In this document: positions 1-10,400 of the stretch, piece after piece
Layout of the letters: each line of letters begins with the position of its first letter
Position numbering within the stretch: position 1 is the first letter of the stretch
Assembly (NCBI RefSeq): GCF_029227915.1
Contig: NC_079883.1
Location: forward strand, 32,366,001-32,430,000
Origin: Hydractinia symbiolongicarpus
Taxonomy: Eukaryota > Cnidaria > Hydrozoa > Anthoathecata > Hydractiniidae
Reading direction: 5' to 3'
Length of the DNA stretch: 64,000 nt
Notes under the pieces: model-generated
What the model was told of the DNA's origin: nothing
Databases searched by the model: none
What the model saw: only the letters and a program-made list of their open reading frames with translations
Program-made: the position numbers and the translations under genes

Positions 1-52
1 TGAAAGAGGTTTAATCGCCGGCAAACGAAAACCCGCGATTTCACGTAAATCC

Positions 53-65
53 CGGGCTTGGCCCG
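53..65 (+). repeat. GC hairpin CGGGC-TTG-GCCCG (exemplar)
   Basis: A 5-bp inverted repeat with a 3-base loop, present in most monomers. A common variant has loop TTT instead of TTG (for example around 460-472) and keeps the stem. The CGGACTCGGCCCG class breaks one pair. Function is unknown; it could form a short stem in RNA or single-stranded DNA. Confidence 0.6.
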
Positions 66-76
66 TATAGTCGAAT
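61..76 (-). other. CENP-B-box-like element, one base short (exemplar)
   Basis: The + strand reads GCCCGTATAGTCGAAT. The reverse complement of the mammalian CENP-B box core is CCCG-NN-T-NNNN-CGAA. Here CCCG, T and CGAA are all present in order, but the second spacer is 3 bases rather than 4. The element occurs only in monomers with TATAGTCGAATG; monomers with TATAGTCAAAAG or TATAGTTGTATG lose CGAA. The spacing error makes binding by a canonical CENP-B protein doubtful. Confidence 0.25.
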
Positions 77-96
77 GTATACAAAGAAAGTACCCT

Positions 97-110
97 ATGA
101 GTAAACTCAT
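97..110 (+). repeat. ATGAGT-AA-ACTCAT dyad (exemplar)
   Basis: Perfect 6-bp arms around AA, found in monomers that end CCCTATGAGTAAACTCATTTCC. Monomers with CCCAGGGAGTAAAC keep only the central GAGTAAACTC. No function can be assigned. Confidence 0.5.
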
Positions 111-437
111 TTCCAGAACGATTTTTTAATTTACTTTTTCACCACTAAAACGCATAAGACTTGTAGTTTTCAAAAAGGTTTTCATTTTTGATGAGACGCT
201 GAATAAAAGAAGTTTAATCGCCGTCAAACGAAAACCCGCGGTTTCCCGTAAATCCCGGGCTTGGCCCGTATAGTCAAAAGTATACAAAGAAAGTACCCAG
301 GGAGTAAACTCATTTCCCAAACGATTTTTTAAATTATTTTGTCACCACTAAAACGCATGAGACTTGTAGTTTTCAAAAGTGTTTTCATTTTTGATGAGAC
401 GCTGAATAAAAGAAGTTTAATCGTTGGCAAACGAAAA

Positions 438-471
438 CCCGCGATTTCCCGTAAATCCCGGGCTTTGCCCG
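438..471 (+). other. Phased CCCG module (exemplar)
   Basis: CCCG starts at 438, 448, 457 and 468, a spacing of 10, 9 and 11 bp with A/T-rich stretches between. This is close to one helical turn and would put the GC steps on one face of the helix. The first, third and fourth motifs are kept in most monomers. The second is CACG or CAGG in the TTTCACG and TTTCAGG classes. Confidence 0.6.
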
Positions 472-575
472 TATAGTCAAAAGTATACAAAGAAAGTACC
501 CAGGGAGTAAACTCATTTCCCGAACAATTTTTTAAACTATTTTTTCACCACTAAAACGCATGAGACTTGTAGTTT

Positions 576-597
576 TCAAAAATGTTTTCATTTTTGA
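576..597 (+). repeat. AT-rich dyad, 9-bp arms, TTTT loop (exemplar)
   Basis: Arms TCAAAAATG (576-584) and CATTTTTGA (589-597) are perfect reverse complements around TTTT. The element recurs once per monomer. In the CAAAAGTG class the changed base would still pair as G-U in RNA. In the AAAAAGG class the stem has one mismatch. Confidence 0.75.
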
Positions 598-1559
598 TGA
601 AACGCTTAATGAAAGGGGTTTAATCGCCGGCAAACGAAACCTGCGATTTCACGTAAATCCGGGGCTTGGCCCGTATAGTCGAATGTATACAAAGAAAGTA
701 CCCTATGAGTAAACTCATTTCCAGAACGATTTTTTAAATTAGTTTTTCACCACTAAAACGCATAAGACTTGTAGTTTTTAAAAATGTTTTCATTTTTGAT
801 GAGACGCTGAATAAAAGAAGTTTAATCGCCGTCAAACGAAAACCCGCGATTTCCGGTAAATCCCGGGCTTGGCCCGTATAGTCAAAAGTATACAAAGAAA
901 GTACCCAGGGAGTAAACTCATTTCCCAAACGATTTTTTAAATTATTTTGTCACCACTAAAACGCATGAGACTTGTAGTTTTCAAAAGTGTTTTCATTTTT
1001 GATGAGACGCTGAATAAAAGAAGTTTAATCGTTGGCAAACGAAAACCCGCGATTTCCCGTAAATCCCGGGCTTGGCCCGTATAGTTGTATGTATCTAAAG
1101 AAAGTACCCAGGGAGTAAACTCATTTCCCAAACAATTTTTTAAACTATTTTTTCACCACTAAAACGTATGAGACTTGTAGTTTTCAAAAATGTTTTCATT
1201 TTTGATGAAACGCTTAATGAAAGGGGTTTAATCGCCGGCAAACGAAAACCCGCGATTTCCCGTAAATCCCGGGCTTGGCCCGTATAGTCAAAAGTATACA
1301 AAGAAAGTACCCAGGGAGTAAACTCTTTTCCCAAACAATTTTTTAAACTATTTTTTCACCACTAAAACGCATGAGACTTGTAGTTTTCAAAAATGTTTTC
1401 ATTTTTAATGAGAAGATTAATGAAAGAGGTTTAATCGCCGGCAAACAAAAACCCGCGATTTCACGTAAATCCCGGGCTTGGCCCGTATAGTCGAATGTAT
1501 ACAAAGAAAGTACCCTATGAGTAAACTCATTTCCAGAACGATTTTTTAATTTAGTTTTT

Positions 1560-2979
1560 CACCACTAAAACGCATAAGACTTGTAGTTTTCAAAAAGGTT
1601 TTCATTTTTGATGAGACGCTGAATAAAAGAAGTTTAATCGCCGTCAAACGAAAACCCGCGGTTTCCCGTAAATCCCGGGCTTGGCCCGTATAGTCAAAAG
1701 TATACAAAGAAAGTACCCCGGGAGTAAACTCATTTCCCAAACGATTTTTTAAATTATTTTGTCACCACTAAAACGCATGAGACTTGTAGTTTTCAAAAGT
1801 GTTTTCATTTTTGATGAGACGCTGAATAAAAGAAGTTTAATCGTTGGCAAACGAAAACCCGCGATTTCCCGTAAATCCCGGGCTTTGCCCGTATAGTCAA
1901 AAGTATACAAAGAAAGTATTCAGGGAGTAAACTCATTTCCCGAACAATTTTTTAAACTATTTTTTCACCACTAAAACGCATGAGACTTGTAGTTTTCAAA
2001 AATGTTTTCATTTTTGATGAAACGCTTAATGAAAGGGGTTTAATCGCCGGCAAACGAAACCTGCGATTTCACGTAAATCCGGGGCTTGGCCCGTATAGTC
2101 GAATGTATACAAAGAAAGTACCCTATGAGTAAACTCATTTCCAGAACGATTTTTTAAATTAGTTTTTCACCACTAAAACGCATAAGACTTGTAGTTTTTA
2201 AAAATGTTTTCATTTTTGATGAGACGCTGAATAAAAGAAGTTTAATCGCCGTCAAACGAAAACCCGCGATTTCCGGTAAATCCCGGGCTTGGCCCGTATA
2301 GTCAAAAGTATACAAAGAAAGTACCCAGGGAGTAAACTCATTTCCCAAACGATTTTTTAAATTATTTTGTCACCACTAAAACGCATGAGACTTGTAGTTT
2401 TCAAAAGTGTTTTCATTTTTGATGAGACGCTGAATAAAAGAAGTTTAATCGTTGGCAAACGAAAACCCGCGATTTCCCGTAAATCCCGGGCTTGGCCCGT
2501 ATAGTTGTATGTATCTAAAGAAAGTACCCAGGGAGTAAACTCATTTCCCAAACAATTTTTTAAACTATTCTTTCACCACTAAAACGTATGAGACTTGTAG
2601 TTTTCAAAAATGTTTTCATTTTTGATGAAACGCTTAATGAAAGGGGTTTAATCGCCGGCAAACGAAAACCCGCGATTTCCCGTAAATCCCGGGCTTGGCC
2701 CGTATAGTCAAAAGTATACAAAGAAAGTACCCAGGGAGTAAACTCTTTTCCCAAACAATTTTTTAAACTATTTTTTCACCACTAAAACGCATGAGACTTG
2801 TAGTTTTCAAAAATGTTTTCATTTTTAATGAGAAGATTAATGAAAGAGGTTTAATCGCCGGCAAACGAAAACCCGCGATTTCACGTAAATCCCGGGCTTG
2901 GCCCGTATAGTCGAATGTATACAAAGAAAGTACCCTATGAGTAAACTCATTTCCAGAACGATTTTTTAATTTAGTTTTT
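1560..2979 (+). repeat. 7-monomer HOR, copy 2 (1,420 bp)
   Basis: Monomer for monomer this matches the preceding unit with only a few substitutions seen by eye, for example CCCCGGG for CCCAGGG near 1717, TATTCAGGG for TACCCAGGG near 1918, and TATTCTTTC for TATTTTTTC near 2569. The 202-bp third monomer is preserved. Confidence 0.9.
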
Positions 2980-4197
2980 CACCACTAAAACGCATAAGAC
3001 TTGTAGTTTACAAAAATTTTTTCATTTTTGATGAGACGCTGAATAAAAAAAGTTTAATCGCCGGCAAACGAAAACCCGCGATTTCCCGTAAATCCCGGGC
3101 TTGGTCCGTATAGTCAAAAAAATACAAAGAAAGTACCCAGGGAGTAAACTGATTTCCCGAACGATTTTTCAAATTGTTTCTGCACCACTAGAACAAATGA
3201 GACTTGTAGTTTTCAAAAATGTTTTCATTTTTAATGAGAAGATTAATGAAAGAGGTTTAATCGCCGGCAAACGAAAACCCGCGATTTCCCGTAAATCCCG
3301 GGCTTGGCCCGTATAGTCAAAAGTATACAAAGAAAGTACCCAGGGAGTAAACTCTTTTCCCAAACAATTTTTTAAACTATTTTTTCACCACTAAAACGCA
3401 TGAGACTTGTAGTTTTCAAAAAGGTTTTCATTTTTGATGAGACGCTGAATAAAAGAAGTTTAATCGCCGTCAAACGAAAACCCGCGGTTTCCCGTAAATC
3501 CCGGGCTTGGCCCGTATAGTCAAAAGTATACAAAGAAAGTACCCCGGGAGTAAACTCATTTCCCAAACGATTTTTTAAATTATTTTGTCACCACTAAAAC
3601 GCATGAGACTTGTAGTTTTCAAAAGTGTTTTCATTTTTGATGAGACGCTGAATAAAAGAAGTTTAATCGTTGGCAAACGAAAACCCGCGATTTCCCGTAA
3701 ATCCCGGGCTTTGCCCGTATAGTCAAAAGTATACAAAGAAAGTACCCAGGGAGTAAACTCATTTCCCGAACAATTTTTTAAACTATTTTTTCACCACTAA
3801 AACGCATGAGACTTGTAGTTTTCAAAAATGTTTTCATTTTTGATGAAACGCTTAATGAAAGGGGTTTAATCGCCGGCAAACGAAAACCCGCGATTTCCCG
3901 TAAATCCCGGGCTTGGCCCGTATAGTCAAAAGTATACAAAGAAAGTACCCAGGGAGTAAACTCTTTTCCCAAACAATTTTTTAAACTATTTTTTCACCAC
4001 TAAAACGCATGAGACTTGTAGTTTTCAAAAATGTTTTCATTTTTAATGAGAAGATTAATGAAAGAGGTTTAATCGCCGGCAAACGAAAACCCGCGATTTC
4101 ACGTAAATCCCGGGCTTGGCCCGTATAGTCGAATGTATACAAAGAAAGTACCCTATGAGTAAACTCATTTCCAGAACGATTTTTTAATTTAGTTTTT
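2980..4197 (+). repeat. 6-monomer variant unit (1,218 bp)
   Basis: Monomers start at 2980, 3183, 3386, 3589, 3792 and 3995. The first two are new classes: one has GTTTACAAAAATTTTTTC and TTGGTCCGTATAG, the other has CTGCACCACTAGAACAAATGAG. The remaining four match members of the neighbouring 7-monomer HOR, with three members missing. Confidence 0.8.
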
Positions 4198-4806
4198 CAC
4201 CACTAAAACGCATAAGACTTGTAGTTTACAAAAATTTTTTCATTTTTGATGAGACGCTGAATAAAAAAAGTTTAATCGCCGGCAAACGAAAACCCGCGAT
4301 TTCCCGTAAATCCCGGGCTTGGTCCGTATAGTCAAAAAAATACAAAGAAAGTACCCAGGGAGTAAACTGATTTCCCGAACGATTTTTCAAATTGTTTCTG
4401 CACCACTAGAACAAATGAGACTTGTAGTTTTCAAAAATGTTTTCATTTTTAATGAGAAGATTAATGAAAGAGGTTTAATCGCCGGCAAACGAAAACCCGC
4501 GATTTCCCGTAAATCCCGGGCTTGGCCCGTATAGTCAAAAGTATACAAAGAAAGTACCCAGGGAGTAAACTCTTTTCCCAAACAATTTTTTAAACTATTT
4601 TTTCACCACTAAAACGCATGAGACTTGTAGTTTTCAAAAATGTTTTCATTTTTAATGAGAAGATTAATGAAAGAGGTTTAATCGCCGGCAAACGAAAACC
4701 CGCGATTTCACGTAAATCCCGGGCTTGGCCCGTATAGTCGAATGTATACAAAGAAAGTACCCTATGAGTAAACTCATTTCCAGAACGATTTTTTAATTTA
4801 GTTTTT
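4198..4806 (+). repeat. Second partial copy of the 6-monomer unit
   Basis: The monomers at 4198 and 4401 repeat those at 2980 and 3183 exactly 1,218 bp away, including TTGGTCCGTATAG. They are followed by an AGAAGATTAATG monomer at 4604. The array then returns to the 7-monomer HOR. Confidence 0.8.
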
Positions 4807-6225
4807 CACCACTAAAACGCATAAGACTTGTAGTTTTCAAAAAGGTTTTCATTTTTGATGAGACGCTGAATAAAAGAAGTTTAATCGCCGTCAAACGAAA
4901 ACCCGCGGTTTCCCGTAAATCCCGGGCTTGGCCCGTATAGTCAAAAGTATACAAAGAAAGTACCCCGGGAGTAAACTCATTTCCCAAACGATTTTTTAAA
5001 TTATTTTGTCACCACTAAAACGCATGAGACTTGTAGTTTTCAAAAGTGTTTTCATTTTTGATGAGACGCTGAATAAAAGAAGTTTAATCGTTGGCAAACG
5101 AAAACCCGCGATTTCCCGTAAATCCCGGGCTTTGCCCGTATAGTCAAAAGTATACAAAGAAAGTACCCAGGGAGTAAACTCATTTCCCGAACAATTTTTT
5201 AAACTATTTTTTCACCACTAAAACGCATGAGACTTGTAGTTTTCAAAAATGTTTTCATTTTTGATGAAACGCTTAATGAAAGGGGTTTAATCGCCGGCAA
5301 ACGAAACCTGCGATTTCACGTAAATCCGGGGCTTGGCCCGTATAGTCGAATGTATACAAAGAAAGTACCCTATGAGTAAACTCATTTCCAGAACGATTTT
5401 TTAAATTAGTTTTTCACCACTAAAACGCATAAGACTTGTAGTTTTTAAAAATGTTTTCATTTTTGATGAGACGCTGAATAAAAGAAGTTTAATCGCCGTC
5501 AAACGAAAACCCGCGATTTCCGGTAAATCCCGGGCTTGGCCCGTATAGTCAAAAGTATACAAAGAAAGTACCCAGGGAGTAAACTCATTTCCCAAACGAT
5601 TTTTTAAATTATTTTGTCACCACTAAAACGCATGAGACTTGTAGTTTTCAAAAGTGTTTTCATTTTTGATGAGACGCTGAATAAAAGAAGTTTAATCGTT
5701 GGCAAACGAAAACCCGCGATTTCCCGTAAATCCCGGGCTTGGCCCGTATAGTTGTATGTATCTAAAGAAAGTACCCAGGGAGTAAACTCATTTCCCAAAC
5801 AATTTTTTAAACTATTTTTTCACCACTAAAACGTATGAGACTTGTAGTTTTCAAAAATGTTTTCATTTTTGATGAAACGCTTAATGAAAGGGGTTTAATC
5901 GCCGGCAAACGAAAACCCGCGATTCCCGTAAATCCCGGGCTTGGCCCGTATAGTCAAAAGTATACAAAGAAAGTACCCAGGGAGTAAACTCTTTTCCCAA
6001 ACAATTTTTTAAACTATTTTTTCACCACTAAAACGCATGAGACTTGTAGTTTTCAAAAATGTTTTCATTTTTAATGAGAAGATTAATGAAAGAGGTTTAA
6101 TCGCCGGCAAACGAAAACCCGCGATTTCACGTAAATCCCGGGCTTGGCCCGTATAGTCGAATGTATACAAAGAAAGTACCCTATGAGTAAACTCATTTCC
6201 AGAACGATTTTTTAATTTAGTTTTT
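4807..6225 (+). repeat. 7-monomer HOR, copy 3 (1,419 bp)
   Basis: The same seven monomer classes in the same order as 140-1559. It has the 202-bp CGAAACCTGCG monomer (near 5300) and a further one-base loss (GATTCCCG near 5922), which gives 1,419 bp. Confidence 0.88.
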
Positions 6226-7357
6226 CACCACTAAAACGCATAAGACTTGTAGTTTTCAAAAAGGTTTTCATTTTTGATGAGACGCTGAATAAAAGAAGTT
6301 TAATCGCCGTCAAACGAAAACCCGCGGTTTCCCGTAAATCCCGGGCTTGGCCCGTATAGTCAAAAGTATACAAAGAAAGTACCCCGGGAGTAAACTCATT
6401 TCCCAAACGATTTTTTAAATTATTTTGTCACCACTAAAACGCATGAGACTTGTAGTTTTCAAAAGTGTTTTCATTTTTGATGAGACGCTGAATAAAAGAA
6501 GTTTAATCGTTGGCAAACGAAAACCCGCGATTTCCCGTAAATCCCGGGCTTTGCCCGTATAGTCAAAAGTATACAAAGAAAGTACCCAGGGAGTAAACTC
6601 ATTTCCCGAACATTTTTTTAAACTATTTTTTCACCACTAAAACGCATGAGACTTGTAGTTTTCAAAAATGTTTTCATTTTTGATGAAACGCTTAATGAAA
6701 GGGGTTTAATCGCCGGCAAACGAAACCTGCGATTTCACGTAAATCCGGGGCTTGGCCCGTATAGTCGAATGTATACAAAGAAAGTACCCTATGAGTAAAC
6801 TCATTTCCAGAACGATTTTTTAAATTAGTTTTTCACCACTAAAACGCATAAGACTTGTAGTTTTTAAAAATGTTTTCATTTTTGATGAGACGCTGAATAA
6901 AAGAAGTTTAATCGCCGTCAAACGAAAACCCGCGATTTCCGGTAAATCCCGGGCTTGGCCCGTATAGTCAAAAGTATACAAAGAAAGTACCCAGGGAGTA
7001 AACTCATTTCCCAAACGATTTTTTAAATTATTTTGTCACCACTAAAACGCATGAGACTTGTAGTTTTCAAAAGTGTTTTCATTTTTGATGAGACGCTGAA
7101 TAAAAGAAGTTTAATCGTTGGCAAACGAAAACCCGCGATTTCCCGTAAATCCCGGGCTTGGCCCGTATAGTTGTATGTATCTAAAGAAAGTACCCAGGGA
7201 GTAAACTCATTTCCCGAACGATTTTTTAAACTATTTTTTCACCACTAAAACGTATGAGACTTGTAGTTTTCAAAAATGTTTTCATTTTTGATGAAACGCT
7301 TAATGAAAGGGGTTTAATCGCCGGCAAACGAAAACCCGCGATTTCACGTAAATCCCG
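6226..7357 (+). repeat. 7-monomer HOR, copy 4, shortened
   Basis: The first five monomers match the HOR in order. The sixth (from 7240, marker CGTATGAG) runs into the tail of the seventh class, so one monomer is missing. Confidence 0.8.
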
Positions 7358-7442
7358 GGCTTGGCCCGTATAGTCGAATGTATACAAAGAAAGTACCCTA
7401 TGAGTAAACTCATTTCCAGAACGATTTTTTAATTTAGTTTTT
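7240..7442 (+). repeat. Hybrid monomer from unequal exchange
   Basis: The front carries CGTATGAG and AAACGCTTAATG of the sixth HOR class. The back carries TTTCACG and CCCTATGAG of the seventh. A single 203-bp monomer therefore replaces two, as expected from out-of-register recombination in phase with the monomer. Confidence 0.65.
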
Positions 7443-10400
7443 CACCACTAAAACGCATAAGACTTGTAGTTTTTAAAAATGTTTTCATTTTTGATGAGAC
7501 GCTGAATAAAAGAAGTTTAATCGCCGTCAAACGAAAACCCGCGTTTTCCCGTAAATCCAGGGCTTGGCCCGTATAGTCAAAAGTATACAAAGAAAGTACC
7601 CAGGGAGTAAACTCATTTCCCAAACGATTTTTTAAATTATTTTGTCACCACTAAAACGCATGAGACTTGTAGTTTTCAAAAGTGTTTTCATTTTTGATGA
7701 GACGCTGAATAAAAGAAGTTTAATCGTTGGCAAACGAAAACCCGCGATTTCCCGTAAATCCCGGGCTTGGCCCGTATAGTTGTATGTATCTAAAGAAAGT
7801 ACCCAAAGAGTAAACTCATTTCCCAAACGATTTTTTAAATTATTTTGTCACCACTAAAACGCATGAGACTTGTAGTTTTCAAAATTGTTTTCATTTTTGA
7901 TGAGACGCTGAATAAAAGAAGTTTAATCGTTGGCAAACGAAAACCCGCGATTTCCCGTAAATCCCGGGCTTGGCCCGTATAGTTGTATGTATCTAAAGAA
8001 AGTACCCAGGGATTAAACTGATTTCCCGAACGATTTTTAAAATTATTTCTGCACCACTAAAACAAATGAGACTTGTAGTTTTCAAAAATGTTTTCATTTT
8101 TAATGAGAAGATTAATGAAAGAGGTTTAATCGCCGGCAAACGAAAACCCGCGATTTCCCGTAAATCCAGGGCTTGGCCCGTATAGTCAAAAGTATACAAA
8201 GAAAGTACCCAGGGAGTAAACTCTTTTCCCAAACAATTTTTTAAACTATTTTTTCACCACTAAAACGCATGAGACTTGTAGTTTTCAAAAATGTTTTCAT
8301 TTTTAATGAGAAGATTAATGAAAGAGGTTTAATCGCCGGCAAACGAAAACCCGCAATTTCACGTAAATCCCGGGCTTGGCCCGTATAGTCGAATGTATAC
8401 AAAGAAAGTACCCTATGAGTAAACTCATTTCCAGAACGATTTTTTAATTTAGTTTTTCACCACTAAAACGCATAAGACTTGTAGTTTTCAAAAAGGTTTT
8501 CATTTTTGATGAGACGCTGAATAAAAGAAGTTTAATCGCCGTCAAACGAAAACCCGCGGTTTCCCGTAAATCCTGGGCTTGGCCCGTATAGTCAAAAGTA
8601 TACAAAGAAAGTACCCCGGGAGTAAACTCATTTCCCAAACGATTTTTTAAATTATTTTGTCACCACTAAAACGCATAAGACTTGTAGTTTTCAAAAGTGT
8701 TTTCATTTTTGATGAGACGCTGAATAAAAGAAGTTTAATCGTTGGCAAACGAAAACCCGCGATTTCCCGTAAATCCCGGGCTTTGCCCGTATAGTCAAAA
8801 GTATACAAAGAAAGTACCCAGGGAGTAAACTCATTTCCCGAACAATTTTTTAAACTATTTTTTCACCACTAAAACGCATGAGACTTGTAGTTTTCAAAAA
8901 TGTTTTCATTTTTGATGAAACGCTTAATGAAAGGGGTTTAATCGCCGGCAAACGAAACATGCGATTTCACGTAAATCCGGGCCTTGGCCCGTATAGTCGA
9001 ATGTATACAAAGAAAGTACCCTATGAGTAAACTCATTTCCAGAACGATTTTTTAAATTAGTTTTTCACCACTAAAACGCATAAGACTTGTAGTTTTTAAA
9101 AATGTTTTCATTTTTGATGAGACGCTGAATAAAAGAAGTTTAATCGCCTTCAAACGAAAACCCGCGATTTCCCGTAAATCCCGGGCTTGGCCCGTATAGT
9201 CAAAAGTATACAAAGAAAGTACCCAGGGAGTAAACTCATTTCCCAAACGATTTTTTAAATTATTTTGTCACCACTAAAACGCATGAGACTTGTAGTTTTC
9301 AAAAGTGTTTTCATTTTTGATGAGACGCTGAATAAAAGAAGTTTAATCGTTGGCAAACGAAAACCCGCGATTTCCCGTAAATCCCGGGCTTGGCCCGTAT
9401 AGTTGTATGTATCTAAAGAAAGTACCCAGGGAGTAAACTCATTTCCCAAACAGTTTTTTAAACTATTTTTTCACCACTAAAACGCATGAGACTTGTAGTT
9501 TTCAAAAATGTTTTCATTTTTAATGAGAAGATTAATGAAAGAGATTTAATCGCCGGCAAACGAAAACCCGCGATTTCACGTAAATCCCGGGCTTGGCCCG
9601 TATAGTCGAATGTATACAAAGAAAGTACCCTATGAGTAAACTCATTTCCAGAACGATTTTTTAATGTAGTTTTTCACCACTAAAACGCATAAGACTTGTA
9701 GTATTTAAAAATGTTTTCATTTTTGATGAGACGCTGAATAAAAGAAGTTTAATCGCCGTCAAACGAAAACCCGCGATTTCCCGTAAATCCAGGGCTTGGC
9801 CCGTATAGTCAAAAGTATACAAAGAAAGTACCCAGGGAGTAAACTCATTTCCCAAACGATTTTTTAATTTATTTTGTCACCACTAAAACGCATGAGACTT
9901 GTAGTTTTCAAAAGTGTTTTCATTTTTGATGAGACGCTGAAAAAAAGAAGTTTAATCGTTGGCAAACGAAAACCCGCAATTTCCCGTAAATCCCGGGCTT
10001 GGCCCGTATAGTTGTATGTATCTAAAGAAAGTACCCAGGGAGTAAACTGATTTCCCGAACGATTTTTCAAATTATTTCTGCACCACTAGAACAAATGAGA
10101 CTTGTAGTTTTCAAAAATGTTTTTATTTTTAATGAGAAGATTAATAAAAGAGGTTTAATCGCCGGCAAACGAAAACCCGCGATTTCCCGTAAATCCCGGG
10201 CTTGGCCCGTATAGTCAAAAGTATACAAAGAAAGTACCCAGGGAGTAAACTCTTTTCCCAAACAATTTTTTAAACTATTTTTTCACCACTAAAACGCATG
10301 AGACTTGTAGTTTTCAAAAATGTTTTCATTTTTAATGAGAAGATTAATGAAAGAGGTTTAATTGCCGGCAAACGAAAACCCGCGATTTCACGTAAATCCC

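Larger units (their letters stand above)
1..139 (+). repeat. Partial monomer at left edge
   Basis: The window opens inside a monomer of the class carrying AGAAGATTAATGAAAGAGG, so only its 3' two thirds are present. It is the last (seventh) member of a 7-monomer unit whose earlier part lies outside the window. Confidence 0.85.
140..1559 (+). repeat. 7-monomer HOR, copy 1 (1,420 bp)
   Basis: Seven monomers begin at 140, 343, 546, 748, 951, 1154 and 1357. Each has its own markers: CAAAAAGG in the first, GTTGGC in the second and fifth, a 202-bp third monomer ending CGAAACCTGCG, CGTATGAG in the sixth, and AGAAGATTAATG in the seventh. The same order and markers recur 1,420 bp later, which defines the HOR. 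Confidence 0.9.

Noticed and set aside
53-72. Rho-independent terminator from the GC hairpin.
   Set aside because: The stem is only 5 bp, no T-run follows it, and it sits in every monomer of what appears to be a eukaryotic satellite.
126-320. Open frame of 64 codons on the minus strand, repeated in a large share of the monomers, at first sight a repeated small protein gene.
   Set aside because: It begins at TTG, not ATG, and ends in the T6/A+T tract of the monomer. Its recurrence follows from copy identity. 203 bp is not a multiple of three, so frames do not connect between monomers. Many monomers carry stops or shifts, and the frame decays in the divergent right flank as neutral sequence would. 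No promoter, signal peptide or known domain is evident.
3101-3316. Plus-strand frames of 71-84 codons.
   Set aside because: They overlap the minus-strand frames, recur with the monomer, and show no coding signal beyond the absence of stops.
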